Positions 48,255 through 57,028 of a stretch of DNA of 64,000 nucleotides are shown here, in pieces. The position numbers and the translations under genes are program-made. The DNA is from Thioclava pacifica DSM 10166. GTDB lineage: Bacteria; Pseudomonadota; Alphaproteobacteria; Rhodobacterales; Rhodobacteraceae. Below the pieces are notes generated by a model. It did not search any database and was not told the origin of the DNA. It was given only the letters and a program-made list of their open reading frames with translations. The stretch covers positions 124,001 through 188,000 of the forward strand of contig NZ_AUND01000034.1 of NCBI RefSeq assembly GCF_000714535.1. Direction: 5' to 3'. Position 1 is the stretch's first letter. Every line of letters begins with the position of its first letter.

Positions 48255-49345
48255 TACCGAAATAGAACCAATGCACCTGGTGACCAGGAAACACGGGTAC
48301 GCGTGCCGACATCGAGTACCGGACGCCCAAAGACATTGCGCATCGAGATGCGCACCGGTTTCTCCATCCCGTCGAGACGTACATCATAATAGGTCATGTC
48401 GCCATAATAGACGACCTCATCGATCGTTCCGGGCGCTTCGCGATCGGTGGCCTGCTGGCCTTCATAGAGAATTGTGAGGGTTTCAGGGCGGAAACCGACA
48501 GCCGCATTGTCTCCGGCAGGCGCCATCGAGACCTGCGAGGTGGCGACGTCGAGCGTGCCCAGACCCGCCACCTCGGCCGTGATCGTGTCGCCGCTTTCGC
48601 CCGTCACCTTTGCGGGCAGGAAGTTCATCACGCCAATGAAATCCGCGACGCGGCGCGAATTCGGACGGCGGTAAAGTGTCTCGGGGTCGGCGAGCTGGGC
48701 GATCTCCCCCTCGAACATCACCGCGATCCGGTCCGACATGACCAGCGCCTCTTCCTGATCGTGGGTCACGAGCACGAAGGTGATGCCCACTTCGCGCTGC
48801 AGCTTGATCAGCTCGACCTGCATCTGCTCGCGGATCTTGCGATCAAGCGCGGAGAGCGGCTCGTCGAGCAGCAGCACCTTGGGCTTGAGGATCAGCGCGC
48901 GGGCCAGAGCCACACGCTGGCGCTGACCGCCCGAAAGCGCATGGGCGGCGCGTGCGCCATAGCCCGTGAGGCCGACCATCTCGAGAGATTCCTCGACCAG
49001 CTTGTCTTTCTCCGCCTTCGAGCGCGGATCGCGCCGCAACCCGAACCCCACGTTCTGCGCCACCGTCAGGTGCGGGAAGATCGCGTAGGACTGGAACACC
49101 ATGTTCGTCGGCCGCTTGTTCGCGGGCACGTTGGCCATGTCCTTGCCGTCGATCAGCACCGCGCCCGAGGAAATATCCTCGAACCCCGCGATGGTGCGCA
49201 GAAGCGTGGTCTTGCCGCAGCCCGAGGGGCCGAGAAGCGAGAAGAACTCGCCCGCGCGGATCTCGGCCGAGATGCCGCGCAGCGCGTGATAATCGCCGTA
49301 ATATTTCTGAACGTCTCGGAAGGCGATCATCGGGTTATCTGTCAC
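48254..49345 (-). CDS. ABC transporter ATP-binding protein, spermidine/putrescine type
   Basis: The 363-residue ATPase has Walker A LLGPSGCGKTTLLRTIAGFE, signature LSGGQRQRVALARALILKP, Walker B VLLLDEPLSALD, the H-loop region LVTHDQEEAL and a C-terminal TOBE domain (about 285-360). RPTNMVFQSYAIFPHLTVAQ is typical of PotA. It is the last gene of a permease-permease-ATPase operon and overlaps the second permease by ATGA. Confidence 0.92.
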   Translation of the reverse strand: MTDNPMIAFRDVQKYYGDYHALRGISAEIRAGEFFSLLGPSGCGKTTLLRTIAGFEDISSGAVLIDGKDMANVPANKRPTNMVFQSYAIFPHLTVAQNVGFGLRRDPRSKAEKDKLVEESLEMVGLTGYGARAAHALSGGQRQRVALARALILKPKVLLLDEPLSALDRKIREQMQVELIKLQREVGITFVLVTHDQEEALVMSDRIAVMFEGEIAQLADPETLYRRPNSRRVADFIGVMNFLPAKVTGESGDTITAEVAGLGTLDVATSQVSMAPAGDNAAVGFRPETLTILYEGQQATDREAPGTIDEVVYYGDMTYYDVRLDGMEKPVRISMRNVFGRPVLDVGTRTRVSWSPGALVLFR

Positions 49346-50151
49346 AGGAAACCTCCGGTATCCTTTGCGCCGGTCCGCTTGATACCGCGGCGGCGGAAGA
49401 ATTCGGCCACGCTCAGCAGCAGGATCGAGGCCGCGACGAGGCAGGTGCCAAGCGCCATGATGACCGGGATCGCTGAGGGGAAACGCAGCTGGGAAAAGAT
49501 GTAGGTGGGCAGTGTCGGTTGGTTGCCCGCGAGGAAGAAGGCCACGATGAACTCATCCAGAGAGATCGTGAAGGAGATCAGGAAGGCCGAGATGATGCCC
49601 GGCATCACCAGCGGCAACACGATCAGGCGGAAGGTGGACATCCGCGTCTCGCCCAGATCCACTGCCGCCTCCTCGAGCGACTGATCGAGCGTTGCAAACG
49701 CCGTTTGCAGCACCGCGATCGCGTAAGGAAGCGAGATGATCACATGGCCGAGGATCACCGTCGCGATCGAGAGGTTCACCCGCAGCACTTCGAGCATCAC
49801 CAAGAGCAGCGACATGCCCATCAGGATATCGGGCAGCACCATCGGCAGCATGATCAGCCCCATGATCCCGCCCTTGCCCTTGAACTTGTAGCGCGTCGAG
49901 GCGCGGGCGGCGAAGACCGCGAGGATCGTGGCCCCGGCTGACGAGGTCACCGCGATGATCAGTGAGTTCGTCAGCGCATGGCGCAGCGTGTCATTCTCGG
50001 CCATCTTCGCGAACCAGTCGGTCGTGAAGCCCTTCAGCGGGAAGGCGATGATCGTGCCGTCATTGAAGGCAAAGAGCGGCAGCAGGAAGATCGGCGCGTA
50101 AAGAAAGACCAGATAGGCCAGCGCATAGAGTTTGAGCGAGGAGATCTTCAT
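49342..50151 (-). CDS. ABC transporter permease, PotC type
   Basis: The 269-residue permease has six membrane spans and the BPD loop EEAAVDLGETRMSTFRLIVL followed by PLVMPGIISAFLISFTISLD, typical of PotC for polyamines. It starts 7 bases after the PotB-type gene. Confidence 0.92.
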   Translation of the reverse strand: MKISSLKLYALAYLVFLYAPIFLLPLFAFNDGTIIAFPLKGFTTDWFAKMAENDTLRHALTNSLIIAVTSSAGATILAVFAARASTRYKFKGKGGIMGLIMLPMVLPDILMGMSLLLVMLEVLRVNLSIATVILGHVIISLPYAIAVLQTAFATLDQSLEEAAVDLGETRMSTFRLIVLPLVMPGIISAFLISFTISLDEFIVAFFLAGNQPTLPTYIFSQLRFPSAIPVIMALGTCLVAASILLLSVAEFFRRRGIKRTGAKDTGGFL

Positions 50152-50158
50152 GCGCGGC

Positions 50159-51055
50159 TCACTTTCCGACCCGGAGGAAGCGGCGGTTGAGCCACAGGAA
50201 GACCAGCGACAGCGCGGCGACCACGAGAAGCGAGCTGACCGCGATGGCCGAGCCCATGGGCCGGTTGTCCAGCGGCAGCATCTGCGCCTGAATGAGGTTC
50301 GCCACCATCGGCATCTTGCCGCCCCCGATCAGTTCGGGCGTGACGTAATCGCCCACGGTGGGGATGAAGACGATCAAGGTGGCAGCGACCACACCCGGCA
50401 TCGCCAGCGGCAGGGTCACGCGCAGGAAGGTGCGCCAGCGGCTTTCCCCCAAATCCTGCCCCGCCTCCAGCAGCGAGCGGTCGATTTTTTCGAGGCTCAC
50501 GAAGATCGGCAGGATCGCGAAAGGCGCATAGGCGTGGGCCAGCGTCAGCGCGATCGCCCCCACGGAATTGAGCATCTGCAGCGGGTCCGCGATCAACCCG
50601 TTCGGGCCGATGATCCCGATCCCCTCCAGCGCCGAGTTGATCACGCCGTTATAGCCCAGGATCACTTTCCACAGGAACACGCGGATCAGATAGGAGGTCC
50701 AGAAGGGAATCGTGATCAGGAAGATCCAGCGCGCCTTCTGGTTCGGCGCGAGGCCGAAGCTCAGATAATAGGCAATCGGGAAGGCCAGACCCACCGTGAC
50801 CAGCGTCACCAGCCCTGCCACGATTAGCGAACGGATCAGAATCACGCGAAAGATCGGGTCGGACCAGGTCGCGACGTAATTCTGGAGGGTGAATTCGTGG
50901 ATGACGGTGAGATAGCCATCCTTGAAGAAGGAATAGGCGAGGATCGTCGCGAGCGGCGCGGCCAATAAAAGAAGGGCGTAGATCGCCGGTGGGGAAATCA
51001 GCGCATAGCCTTGCGCCGACTCGCTGCGCAACCAGCTCTCACCTTTCGTGGCCAT
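50159..51055 (-). CDS. ABC transporter permease, PotB type
   Basis: The 298-residue permease has about six spans and the BPD loop LLEAGQDLGESRWRTFLRVT followed by LPLAMPGVVAATLIVFIPTV, as in PotB/PotH. The ATG at 51055 (MATKGESWLRSESAQG) has GGGAG upstream; the longer frame does not look coding. It is first in its operon. No substrate-binding protein gene is in the neighbourhood, though such systems need one, so it must be encoded elsewhere. Confidence 0.9.
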   Translation of the reverse strand: MATKGESWLRSESAQGYALISPPAIYALLLLAAPLATILAYSFFKDGYLTVIHEFTLQNYVATWSDPIFRVILIRSLIVAGLVTLVTVGLAFPIAYYLSFGLAPNQKARWIFLITIPFWTSYLIRVFLWKVILGYNGVINSALEGIGIIGPNGLIADPLQMLNSVGAIALTLAHAYAPFAILPIFVSLEKIDRSLLEAGQDLGESRWRTFLRVTLPLAMPGVVAATLIVFIPTVGDYVTPELIGGGKMPMVANLIQAQMLPLDNRPMGSAIAVSSLLVVAALSLVFLWLNRRFLRVGK

Positions 51056-51184
51056 GCCTGTCTCCCAATTCGCACCTGTGTTCGGCGCTGCCTTGAGGCC
51101 ACGAAAGCACATGGGCGCGGGCGTGAAAAGAGGCCATCCCCATCACGCGCGTGCGAGGCGGGCAGTTGCCCTAATTTTACGCAA

Positions 51185-52603
51185 TCAGACCGGCAGATCG
51201 TCCGGCATCCGCTCGAGCAATCCGGTGAGCGTGCGCAATGCAGAGCGGAACCGTTCTTCCGGGGCCGAGCCCGCCATCGCGATGCGCACCGCATTGGGCG
51301 CCTGCCCGTCTTGCACGACATATTCATCCGCCGAGCGCAGCAGCACGCCTTCGGCCTCGGCCATGCGCGCGAAGGTCGAGGCGCGCCAGCCCATCGGCAG
51401 TTTGAGCCAGAGGAAACTCAGCCCCGGAAGCCAGGAGATATCCTGCCCGCCAAGCGCCTGGACCGTCATCTGAAGCCTGCGCCCCATCTCTTCTTGGGCC
51501 GCATACCGCAGGCGCATCGCCTCACCGCTCTCGAACAGACGCGCCACCATGTCGGTAATCGGACGCGCAAGGCCGAAGAAGCTGTGCTGGGCGGCCAGAC
51601 GCCCCACCTCGCCCATCCCCTCAGGCGCCGCGACGATCCCGAACCGCATCCCGGCCGAGATCGTCTTCGACAGCGAGGTGACGTGCCAGCACCGTTCGGG
51701 GGCGATCACCCGCAGGCTCGGCAGGCCGGTCACGGGGGCCGTGTAACAGTCATCCTCGATGATCTGGAGGTCATGGCGGCGCGCGACCTCGGCCAGTGCC
51801 ACCCGGCGCGCCTCGTCCATCCGCCCGGCGGTCGGGTTCTGCGCATCGGGCGTGATGCAGACGATCTGACCACGATGGCGGCGGCACGCGGCATCGAGCG
51901 CCTCGGGGATCATCCCCTGCTCGTCGATTGCGACCGGATGGATCTCGGCGCGGTTGAGCCGCGCGGCATGGCGAAAGCCGGGATAGGCGAGCTCTTCGAT
52001 GAATACGCCTGGCCGGTCGCCGCGCAGGCAGGTCTGCATTACGAGGTTGATCCCATTCTGCCCGCCATGGGTCAACACGAGATCATCGGCGGTCAGCTCG
52101 GCATGGAGCGAGCAATCCTTCGGGAACCAGTCGAGCACGGCTTCGCGGCAATAGGCGTCGCGGCGAAGGCCCGGATATTGCAGATAGGTCTTGCCGATAT
52201 CGCGTGCGGCTTCCTGCATCGCCCAGGCCAGCGCCTTGGTCTGGCCGACATCCGGGAGCTGCGGCGAGCGCAGGTCGACCACGCTGTCGGGCGCGCGTTC
52301 GACCTCTTCACCCGTCTGGCGATACAAAGGCTCGCGGGGGCCGAGTCGCTGGTTTTGTGTCGATACAAATGTACCCCTCCCGACTTGCGCCTCAAGCAAC
52401 CCTTCTTGCGTAGCGATCTGATATCCGCGGGCAACGGTGCCCGGAGTTACCCCGAGTTTCCAAGCCAAGTCTCTGACAGTAGGGAGTTTTGTTCCGGGCG
52501 GAAGATCCCCGCGCCGGATCCCTTCGCGCAGAGCGCGCACGAGAGCGAGATATTTGGGGCCGCTCAGTTTGGCGAGTTCAGGAGACCAGCTTGTATCAGT
52601 CAC
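51185..52603 (-). CDS. MocR-type transcriptional regulator (GntR helix-turn-helix fused to aminotransferase domain)
   Basis: The 472-residue protein starts at GTG 52603. It has a GntR winged helix at about 15-85 (LREGIRRGDLPPGTKLPTVR, LGVTPGTVARGYQIATQEGL) and a fold-type I aminotransferase domain at about 115-460 (LTHGGQNGINLVMQTCL, CITPDAQNPTAGRMDEARR, pyridoxal lysine in HVTSLSKTISAGMRFG). MocR proteins sense pyridoxal phosphate or amino compounds; the target is often the gene next door. Here that is a DUF1127 peptide, and three TTGTATCA-like repeats lie in the shared upstream region. Confidence 0.92.
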   Translation of the reverse strand: MTDTSWSPELAKLSGPKYLALVRALREGIRRGDLPPGTKLPTVRDLAWKLGVTPGTVARGYQIATQEGLLEAQVGRGTFVSTQNQRLGPREPLYRQTGEEVERAPDSVVDLRSPQLPDVGQTKALAWAMQEAARDIGKTYLQYPGLRRDAYCREAVLDWFPKDCSLHAELTADDLVLTHGGQNGINLVMQTCLRGDRPGVFIEELAYPGFRHAARLNRAEIHPVAIDEQGMIPEALDAACRRHRGQIVCITPDAQNPTAGRMDEARRVALAEVARRHDLQIIEDDCYTAPVTGLPSLRVIAPERCWHVTSLSKTISAGMRFGIVAAPEGMGEVGRLAAQHSFFGLARPITDMVARLFESGEAMRLRYAAQEEMGRRLQMTVQALGGQDISWLPGLSFLWLKLPMGWRASTFARMAEAEGVLLRSADEYVVQDGQAPNAVRIAMAGSAPEERFRSALRTLTGLLERMPDDLPV

Positions 52604-52677
52604 AATATTTCTCTAGCTGCGAAAATCGACACAATGTATCACGCTTATACCAAGGAAACACAGATTGTATCAATACA
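52591..52677. promoter_or_regulatory. Three direct TTGTATCA-like repeats at the MocR-type/DUF1127 divergent promoters
   Basis: TTGTATCA (52591-52598, reaching into the regulator's first codons), ATGTATCA (52634-52641) and TTGTATCA (52665-52672) share orientation, spaced 43 and 31 bases. The last is also part of the palindrome TGTAT-CA-ATACA (52666-52677). MocR regulators are known to bind direct repeats upstream of their own or neighbouring genes, so this is a likely operator. Confidence 0.6.
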
Positions 52678-52690
52678 GAAAGGCACTGCA

Positions 52691-52879
52691 ATGTTGACCC
52701 TGTCGCGGACCCGTCCCGCCATCGCCCGTCACGGCTCGCTCAGCCTGATTGCGCGCGTCGCGCGCGTCCTCGAAACCCGTCGCACTCGCGCGGCGCTGGG
52801 GAAACTCGACGCTCGCCTGCTGGACGATATCGGAATCAGCCGGAGCACCGCCCGGCAAGAGGAGCGCCGCTTCCTGTGA
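52691..52879 (+). CDS. DUF1127 small protein
   Basis: The 62-residue basic protein has the DUF1127/YjiS motif LGKLDARLLDDIGISRS in its C-terminal half. In other alphaproteobacteria such small arginine-rich peptides affect RNA turnover, phosphate or stress responses. AAAGG lies 8 bases upstream of the ATG. It is divergent from the MocR-type regulator and followed by a strong terminator, so it is a single-gene unit. Confidence 0.85.
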   Translation: MLTLSRTRPAIARHGSLSLIARVARVLETRRTRAALGKLDARLLDDIGISRSTARQEERRFL

Positions 52880-52919
52880 CGCGGGCGATCCGGTCATTCC
52901 CCTGAACGGATCGTTATCT

Positions 52920-52946
52920 GGCCGGGCCGTGCGCCCGGCCTTTTTT
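52920..52946 (+). terminator. Rho-independent terminator after the DUF1127 gene
   Basis: GGCCGGGC (52920-52927) and GCCCGGCC (52933-52940) pair perfectly over 8 bp around CGTGC and are followed at once by TTTTTT. Confidence 0.92.
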
Positions 52947-53033
52947 GTTGCGCGCGTCGCGAACTGGACAGGCGCAAACGCAATGGGCTTCGCGTTGTTC
53001 ACCAGACAAACGACCGGCGAGTACCGCTCAGCC

Positions 53034-53801
53034 CTATGCGTCGTGGAGGATCCGTTGAGGCGCTGAAAGATCGTGGCGGACCGGGCGGTAATCGGAGGTC
53101 TCGAACAGGTCGGGCCGTTGCGCGAGCAACTCGGCACGCGAACCTTGCTCAAGCGCGGCAAGGCTGTCGGGAGTCGGACGGAATGTCTCGACCCAGGCGC
53201 CCTCCCCCATGATCATCTCGTGATGATCGCAAAGCAGTTGCAGGTAGCGTACCCCATCTGTGGGTGCGATGATTTCCACGCCGTCGTTCCCCACGAGATC
53301 GCGCGCCATGACCATGGCTTCTCTTTGACCGTCAGAGCCAAGCGACAAAATGCGATGGTTGGGCGATACGACCAGATCGCTTTGCGGGATATCCGGACCA
53401 AGCGACCCTGCGCGGATTCGCACCGGTCGCAACAGCGGGTTCAGTGCCAGATCGCGCGCGGCGAAGACCCGTTCGCCAATCCAACGCAGGGGCTGTATGC
53501 CATTGTCTCGGGTGACGAGCCGCGCATCGGGCGCAAGATCAGCCACGCGGCAAGGGCCGCTTTCAGTGGTCAGGAGAGTGTCGAGCGTAAAGCAGGGGAT
53601 TGCGGCGACGAAATCGCTGATCGCTCCGGCAAACAGCGCCTCTCCCTGCGCATCGAACCCCGTCATCTGCCCATTCGCGGAGTCGTAATCCGAGAATTCG
53701 AGACGCAGGTCGTTCAGACGCTCCCGTATGCGCCGCGCGAATGCCGGCGCAGGAAAACACCGAATTGCCGTGTCGAAGATCTCTCGGGTTTGCGTTGTCA
53801 T
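53034..53801 (-). CDS. Hint-domain protein (Hint_2 type)
   Basis: The 255-residue protein has a short N-terminal part and a Hint fold from about residue 68: AAIPCFTLDTLLTTESGPCR (block A with the nucleophilic Cys), LVTRDNGIQPLRWIGERVF, DLVVSPNHRILSLG and a C-terminal CDHHEMIMGEGAWVETFRPT. It is a paralogue of the C-terminal domain of the RTX protein gene 195 bases upstream. No signal peptide is seen. The ATG at 53801 has GAGGA upstream; an ATG at 53840 is an alternative. Hint_2 proteins are common in Rhodobacterales; self-cleavage is likely but the role is unknown. Confidence 0.85.
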   Translation of the reverse strand: MTTQTREIFDTAIRCFPAPAFARRIRERLNDLRLEFSDYDSANGQMTGFDAQGEALFAGAISDFVAAIPCFTLDTLLTTESGPCRVADLAPDARLVTRDNGIQPLRWIGERVFAARDLALNPLLRPVRIRAGSLGPDIPQSDLVVSPNHRILSLGSDGQREAMVMARDLVGNDGVEIIAPTDGVRYLQLLCDHHEMIMGEGAWVETFRPTPDSLAALEQGSRAELLAQRPDLFETSDYRPVRHDLSAPQRILHDA

Positions 53802-53918
53802 TCGGTCCTCGCCGGGCCAGTGGCCTGTGTGGACATCCACTCAGCCATGGTATGGCGCATCGATCTATAAAGAAACGTAAATAGATCCGATCGTAGACCG
53901 AATGGCAGGAAACAGTAG

Positions 53919-53980
53919 GTTTCGTGTTGCGAAACACTCTGTCCCGTCGGAAGACAACAGCCCGGGAAAATCTCCCGGGC
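53919..53980 (-). terminator. Terminator-like hairpin and GTTTCG/CGAAAC inverted repeat after the RTX gene
   Basis: GCCCGGGA (53960-53967) and TCCCGGGC (53973-53980) form an 8-bp stem 16 bases past the RTX gene stop. GTTTCG-TGTTG-CGAAAC (53919-53935) is a second inverted repeat, close to the start of the small Hint gene. No long T-run is seen, so partial termination is likely. Confidence 0.55.
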
Positions 53981-53995
53981 CGTTCTCTATTTTGC

Positions 53996-56900
53996 TCAGC
54001 CGCGCAGCAGCACCGCAGCCTCGTGGCGCTTCAGCGTCTTGCGGGCGGCTTGGTAATCGGCGCGCCCCTTCGCGGTCTGCAGGTCCGGGAAGAGTTCGAA
54101 GATCTCCTGACGCTGCGCATTGCCCATGCCACCGAGCGTCTGATCGCCGGGCTGGAAGCTTTCGGTCCAGGCGCCGTTGGCGAGGACGACCTCGTGACGG
54201 TCGAACATGAAGTGAAGGTAGCTGGTGCCCAGCGTCTCGACGGTCGAAACCCCTTCATTCGCGACCAGATGCTTGGCCGCGACAAGAACCTCATGCTCCT
54301 CGAAATAGAGAGCGGTCTTGTCATTGGCGACCAGCATGCGGTGGTTGGGAGAGACCAGCATGTCGCGCTCGGGGAGATCATTGCCGAGCGACCCCGCCTT
54401 GATCAGCACCGGCTTGAGATGCGGGGCATGGGCGAGTTGCTCGCGAGTCATGTCGGCGCGACCAGCCCAGCGGATCTCCTGAATGCCGTTGTCGCGGGTC
54501 AGCACCTTGTCGCCTTCGCACAGAAGCTCGACCGGAACCTCGCCCTTCGGTGTCGCGACAAGCGTGCCGGGGGTGAAGCAGGGAATGATCTGCTCCATGT
54601 TCGAGAATTCAAGCGTGCCGGTCACATTGCCGTCGCCATCAAGGAAGCTCACCGTGCCCGCATAGGTGGTCGGGTCGGTCATGTAGCTGTCAACGCGCAG
54701 CGGGCCGGCGCCGCGCAGATCGAGCGTATCCCAGTCGTCGCCGCCCTCGCCGCCATCGAGCGTATCGCCCGTGCCGTTCTCGGGCGCATCGACGAAGAAG
54801 AAGTCGCGATCGTCGCCGCCATAGGCATAGTCCTCGCCGGTGCCGCCGAGCAGCGTATCGCTGCCAGTGCCGCCGTCGAGGCTATCCGAGCCGTCGCCGC
54901 CGAGCAGGCTGTCATCGCCTGCATCGCCCATCAGCGTATCGTCGTCGATGCCGCCATCGAGCGTATCATTGTCGTTGCCGCCCGAGATCCAGTCATCGTC
55001 ATCTTCGCCGAAGATCACGTCATTGCCGTCGCCGCCATAGATCGTGTCCATGCCGTTATCGGGCACGAGGTCGATCGAGTCGGGGATGTTGAGCGCATCC
55101 GGATAGATCGGCGAGAGGCCGCCATAGACGGTATCGTCGCCTGCGCCCGCGTCGATACTGTCCGAGCCCTCGGCGCCGATGATGTAATCATTGCCGTCGC
55201 CGCCAATCACGGTGTCATCGTCACAGCCCGCGTCGATGCTGTCATCGCCGGTACCGCCGTCGATGAAATCGCGGTCGTCGCCGGTCGAGATCGTGTCATT
55301 GCCCGCGCCGCCATAAACGGTGTCCAGGTCATTGTTCGGATCGGTATCGCCCGCGAAGACGCCGGGATAACCGCGATCAGGCGCAAAGGTGCCGTCGCCG
55401 GTGTCGATCAGGTCATTGCCGTCATTGCCTTCGGCATAGTCATTGCCCGCACCGCCGATGATCGAATCCGCGGCATTACCCCCGATGACCGTGTCGTTGC
55501 CGTCACCACCATCGAGCAGATCTTCGCGCGGACCACCGAGCAGGCGGTCATCGCCCGCATCGCCGTAAAGCGTGTCGCCATCCTGACCCGCATCGAGCGT
55601 GTCATTGCCGTCCCCGCCATGCAGCGTGTCATCGCCCTCGCCGCCCGAGAGGTAGTCATCCCCCTCGCCACCATAGAGGTCGTCATTGCCTTCGCGACCG
55701 GCCAGCGTGTCATTGCCCTGCTGGCCATAGATCACATCATCGCCAAGCCCGCCGTCGAGGCTGTCATCGCCGGGCTCGCCGGTGCCGTCATAGACCGGAA
55801 CGGTCTCGCACTGGATGTCGGTCACGGTGATCTTCTGATCGGTATCGCCGCCGTTGGCATAAGCGATCGTGATCTTCGCGGTCGGATCCGCGATCTCGAC
55901 GAGCACCGAACCGATCGCGTCATCGGACCCAAGATAACCGGTATCCTGATCGCCCGCGGTGATCGTATAGGTGCCATCGCCATTATCGGTGACGGTCTGG
56001 TTGCCCGAGGGCGTGATCGTGATGTCGACCGGATTGCCATCGGCATCGAGCGCCGAGAGCGTCACCACATCGACATGGTCATCGCAGCTGTCCGAACGGT
56101 CGATATCATTGATCCGGAAGGAGACGTTCTGCACCTCGCCCGTGTAATCGGGATTGTCCGAGGCGAAGCTCAGAGTGGTGGTCGAGGTCGGGTCGATCCC
56201 GCCTTCCCCGCCGCACCCGTAAAGTTCCAGCGCGGAATGGCTGTCGAAGGTCTCACCGGGGGCAACATATTGCGTCGAGGTGACGAATTTCGCGGTCGCA
56301 CCGTAGTCCTGCGAGGTGAAGTCGAACGTCACCTTGGTGTCGCCGAGATCGACGGTCTGATCGGTCAGCTTGCCGCAATCGTCCTGGAAGTCGCCCCAGT
56401 CGACAGTTTGCGATACCGGATCGACGACCGGACCGTCGGAGGTATTGCCATCGCCCCAGATCGTGTCATTGCCCGCGTCGCCATTGATCGTGTCGCTGCC
56501 GCCCTCGCCATAGAGCAGGTCATTGCCCTCGCCGCCGTCGACGGAGTCATTGCCCGCACCGGCATAGACGGTGTCATTGCCGTCGCCCGCGAGGATGATG
56601 TCGTCATCGCCGACCTGGCCTGGCAGGATCGCGTCGTTATTGTCGACCATGTCGCCCTGCGGATCGCCGGTGTAGGCCACATCGATCAGATCGTCGCCAG
56701 CGGTGCCTTCCACGATCCCGTCGAGCTCGGGCTCCTCGACGTTGATCGTGACGGTCGCCCAGTCATAGCCGCCATGGCCATCCGAGATCTGGTAATAGAA
56801 CGTGTCCGAACCGTAGTAGTCGGGATCGGGCGTGTAGGTGATGGTGCCATCGGCATTGAGCGTCACCGAGCCATGCGCCGGATCGGTCACCTGACAAACC

Positions 56901-57028
56901 TTGAGCGGATCGCAATCGGGATCGCTGTCATTGGCCAGCACATTGATCACGACCGAGCTGTTGTAGCTCACCGTTGCCGAGTCGTCCTTGGCATAGGGAT
57001 CATGATTGCAGGTCGTATAATACGTCAT
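53996..57028 (-). CDS. Large RTX (hemolysin-type calcium-binding) protein with C-terminal Hint domain
   Basis: The 1010-residue acidic protein has no Sec signal. Residues about 12-100 form a cadherin-like/VCBS domain (SSVVINVLANDSDPD, ISDGHGGYDWATVTINV). A first RTX block covers about 135-205 (GNDTVYAGAGNDSVDGGEGN). A beta-rich unknown domain at about 215-425 is followed by a long second RTX block at about 430-770 with GGxGxDxLxG nonapeptides. A Hint domain covers about 810-1000 (IPCFTPGTLVATPKGEVPV, MLVSPNHRMLV). Export by a type I system is expected, but no such genes are nearby. The ATG at 57028 follows GGAG. An adhesin or surface role is inferred. Confidence 0.88.
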   Translation of the reverse strand: MTYYTTCNHDPYAKDDSATVSYNSSVVINVLANDSDPDCDPLKVCQVTDPAHGSVTLNADGTITYTPDPDYYGSDTFYYQISDGHGGYDWATVTINVEEPELDGIVEGTAGDDLIDVAYTGDPQGDMVDNNDAILPGQVGDDDIILAGDGNDTVYAGAGNDSVDGGEGNDLLYGEGGSDTINGDAGNDTIWGDGNTSDGPVVDPVSQTVDWGDFQDDCGKLTDQTVDLGDTKVTFDFTSQDYGATAKFVTSTQYVAPGETFDSHSALELYGCGGEGGIDPTSTTTLSFASDNPDYTGEVQNVSFRINDIDRSDSCDDHVDVVTLSALDADGNPVDITITPSGNQTVTDNGDGTYTITAGDQDTGYLGSDDAIGSVLVEIADPTAKITIAYANGGDTDQKITVTDIQCETVPVYDGTGEPGDDSLDGGLGDDVIYGQQGNDTLAGREGNDDLYGGEGDDYLSGGEGDDTLHGGDGNDTLDAGQDGDTLYGDAGDDRLLGGPREDLLDGGDGNDTVIGGNAADSIIGGAGNDYAEGNDGNDLIDTGDGTFAPDRGYPGVFAGDTDPNNDLDTVYGGAGNDTISTGDDRDFIDGGTGDDSIDAGCDDDTVIGGDGNDYIIGAEGSDSIDAGAGDDTVYGGLSPIYPDALNIPDSIDLVPDNGMDTIYGGDGNDVIFGEDDDDWISGGNDNDTLDGGIDDDTLMGDAGDDSLLGGDGSDSLDGGTGSDTLLGGTGEDYAYGGDDRDFFFVDAPENGTGDTLDGGEGGDDWDTLDLRGAGPLRVDSYMTDPTTYAGTVSFLDGDGNVTGTLEFSNMEQIIPCFTPGTLVATPKGEVPVELLCEGDKVLTRDNGIQEIRWAGRADMTREQLAHAPHLKPVLIKAGSLGNDLPERDMLVSPNHRMLVANDKTALYFEEHEVLVAAKHLVANEGVSTVETLGTSYLHFMFDRHEVVLANGAWTESFQPGDQTLGGMGNAQRQEIFELFPDLQTAKGRADYQAARKTLKRHEAAVLLRG

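Noticed and set aside
54700-56700. Possible DNA tandem repeat or CRISPR array
   Set aside because: The near-repeats encode RTX nonapeptides in frame and vary at third positions; there are no equal spacers.
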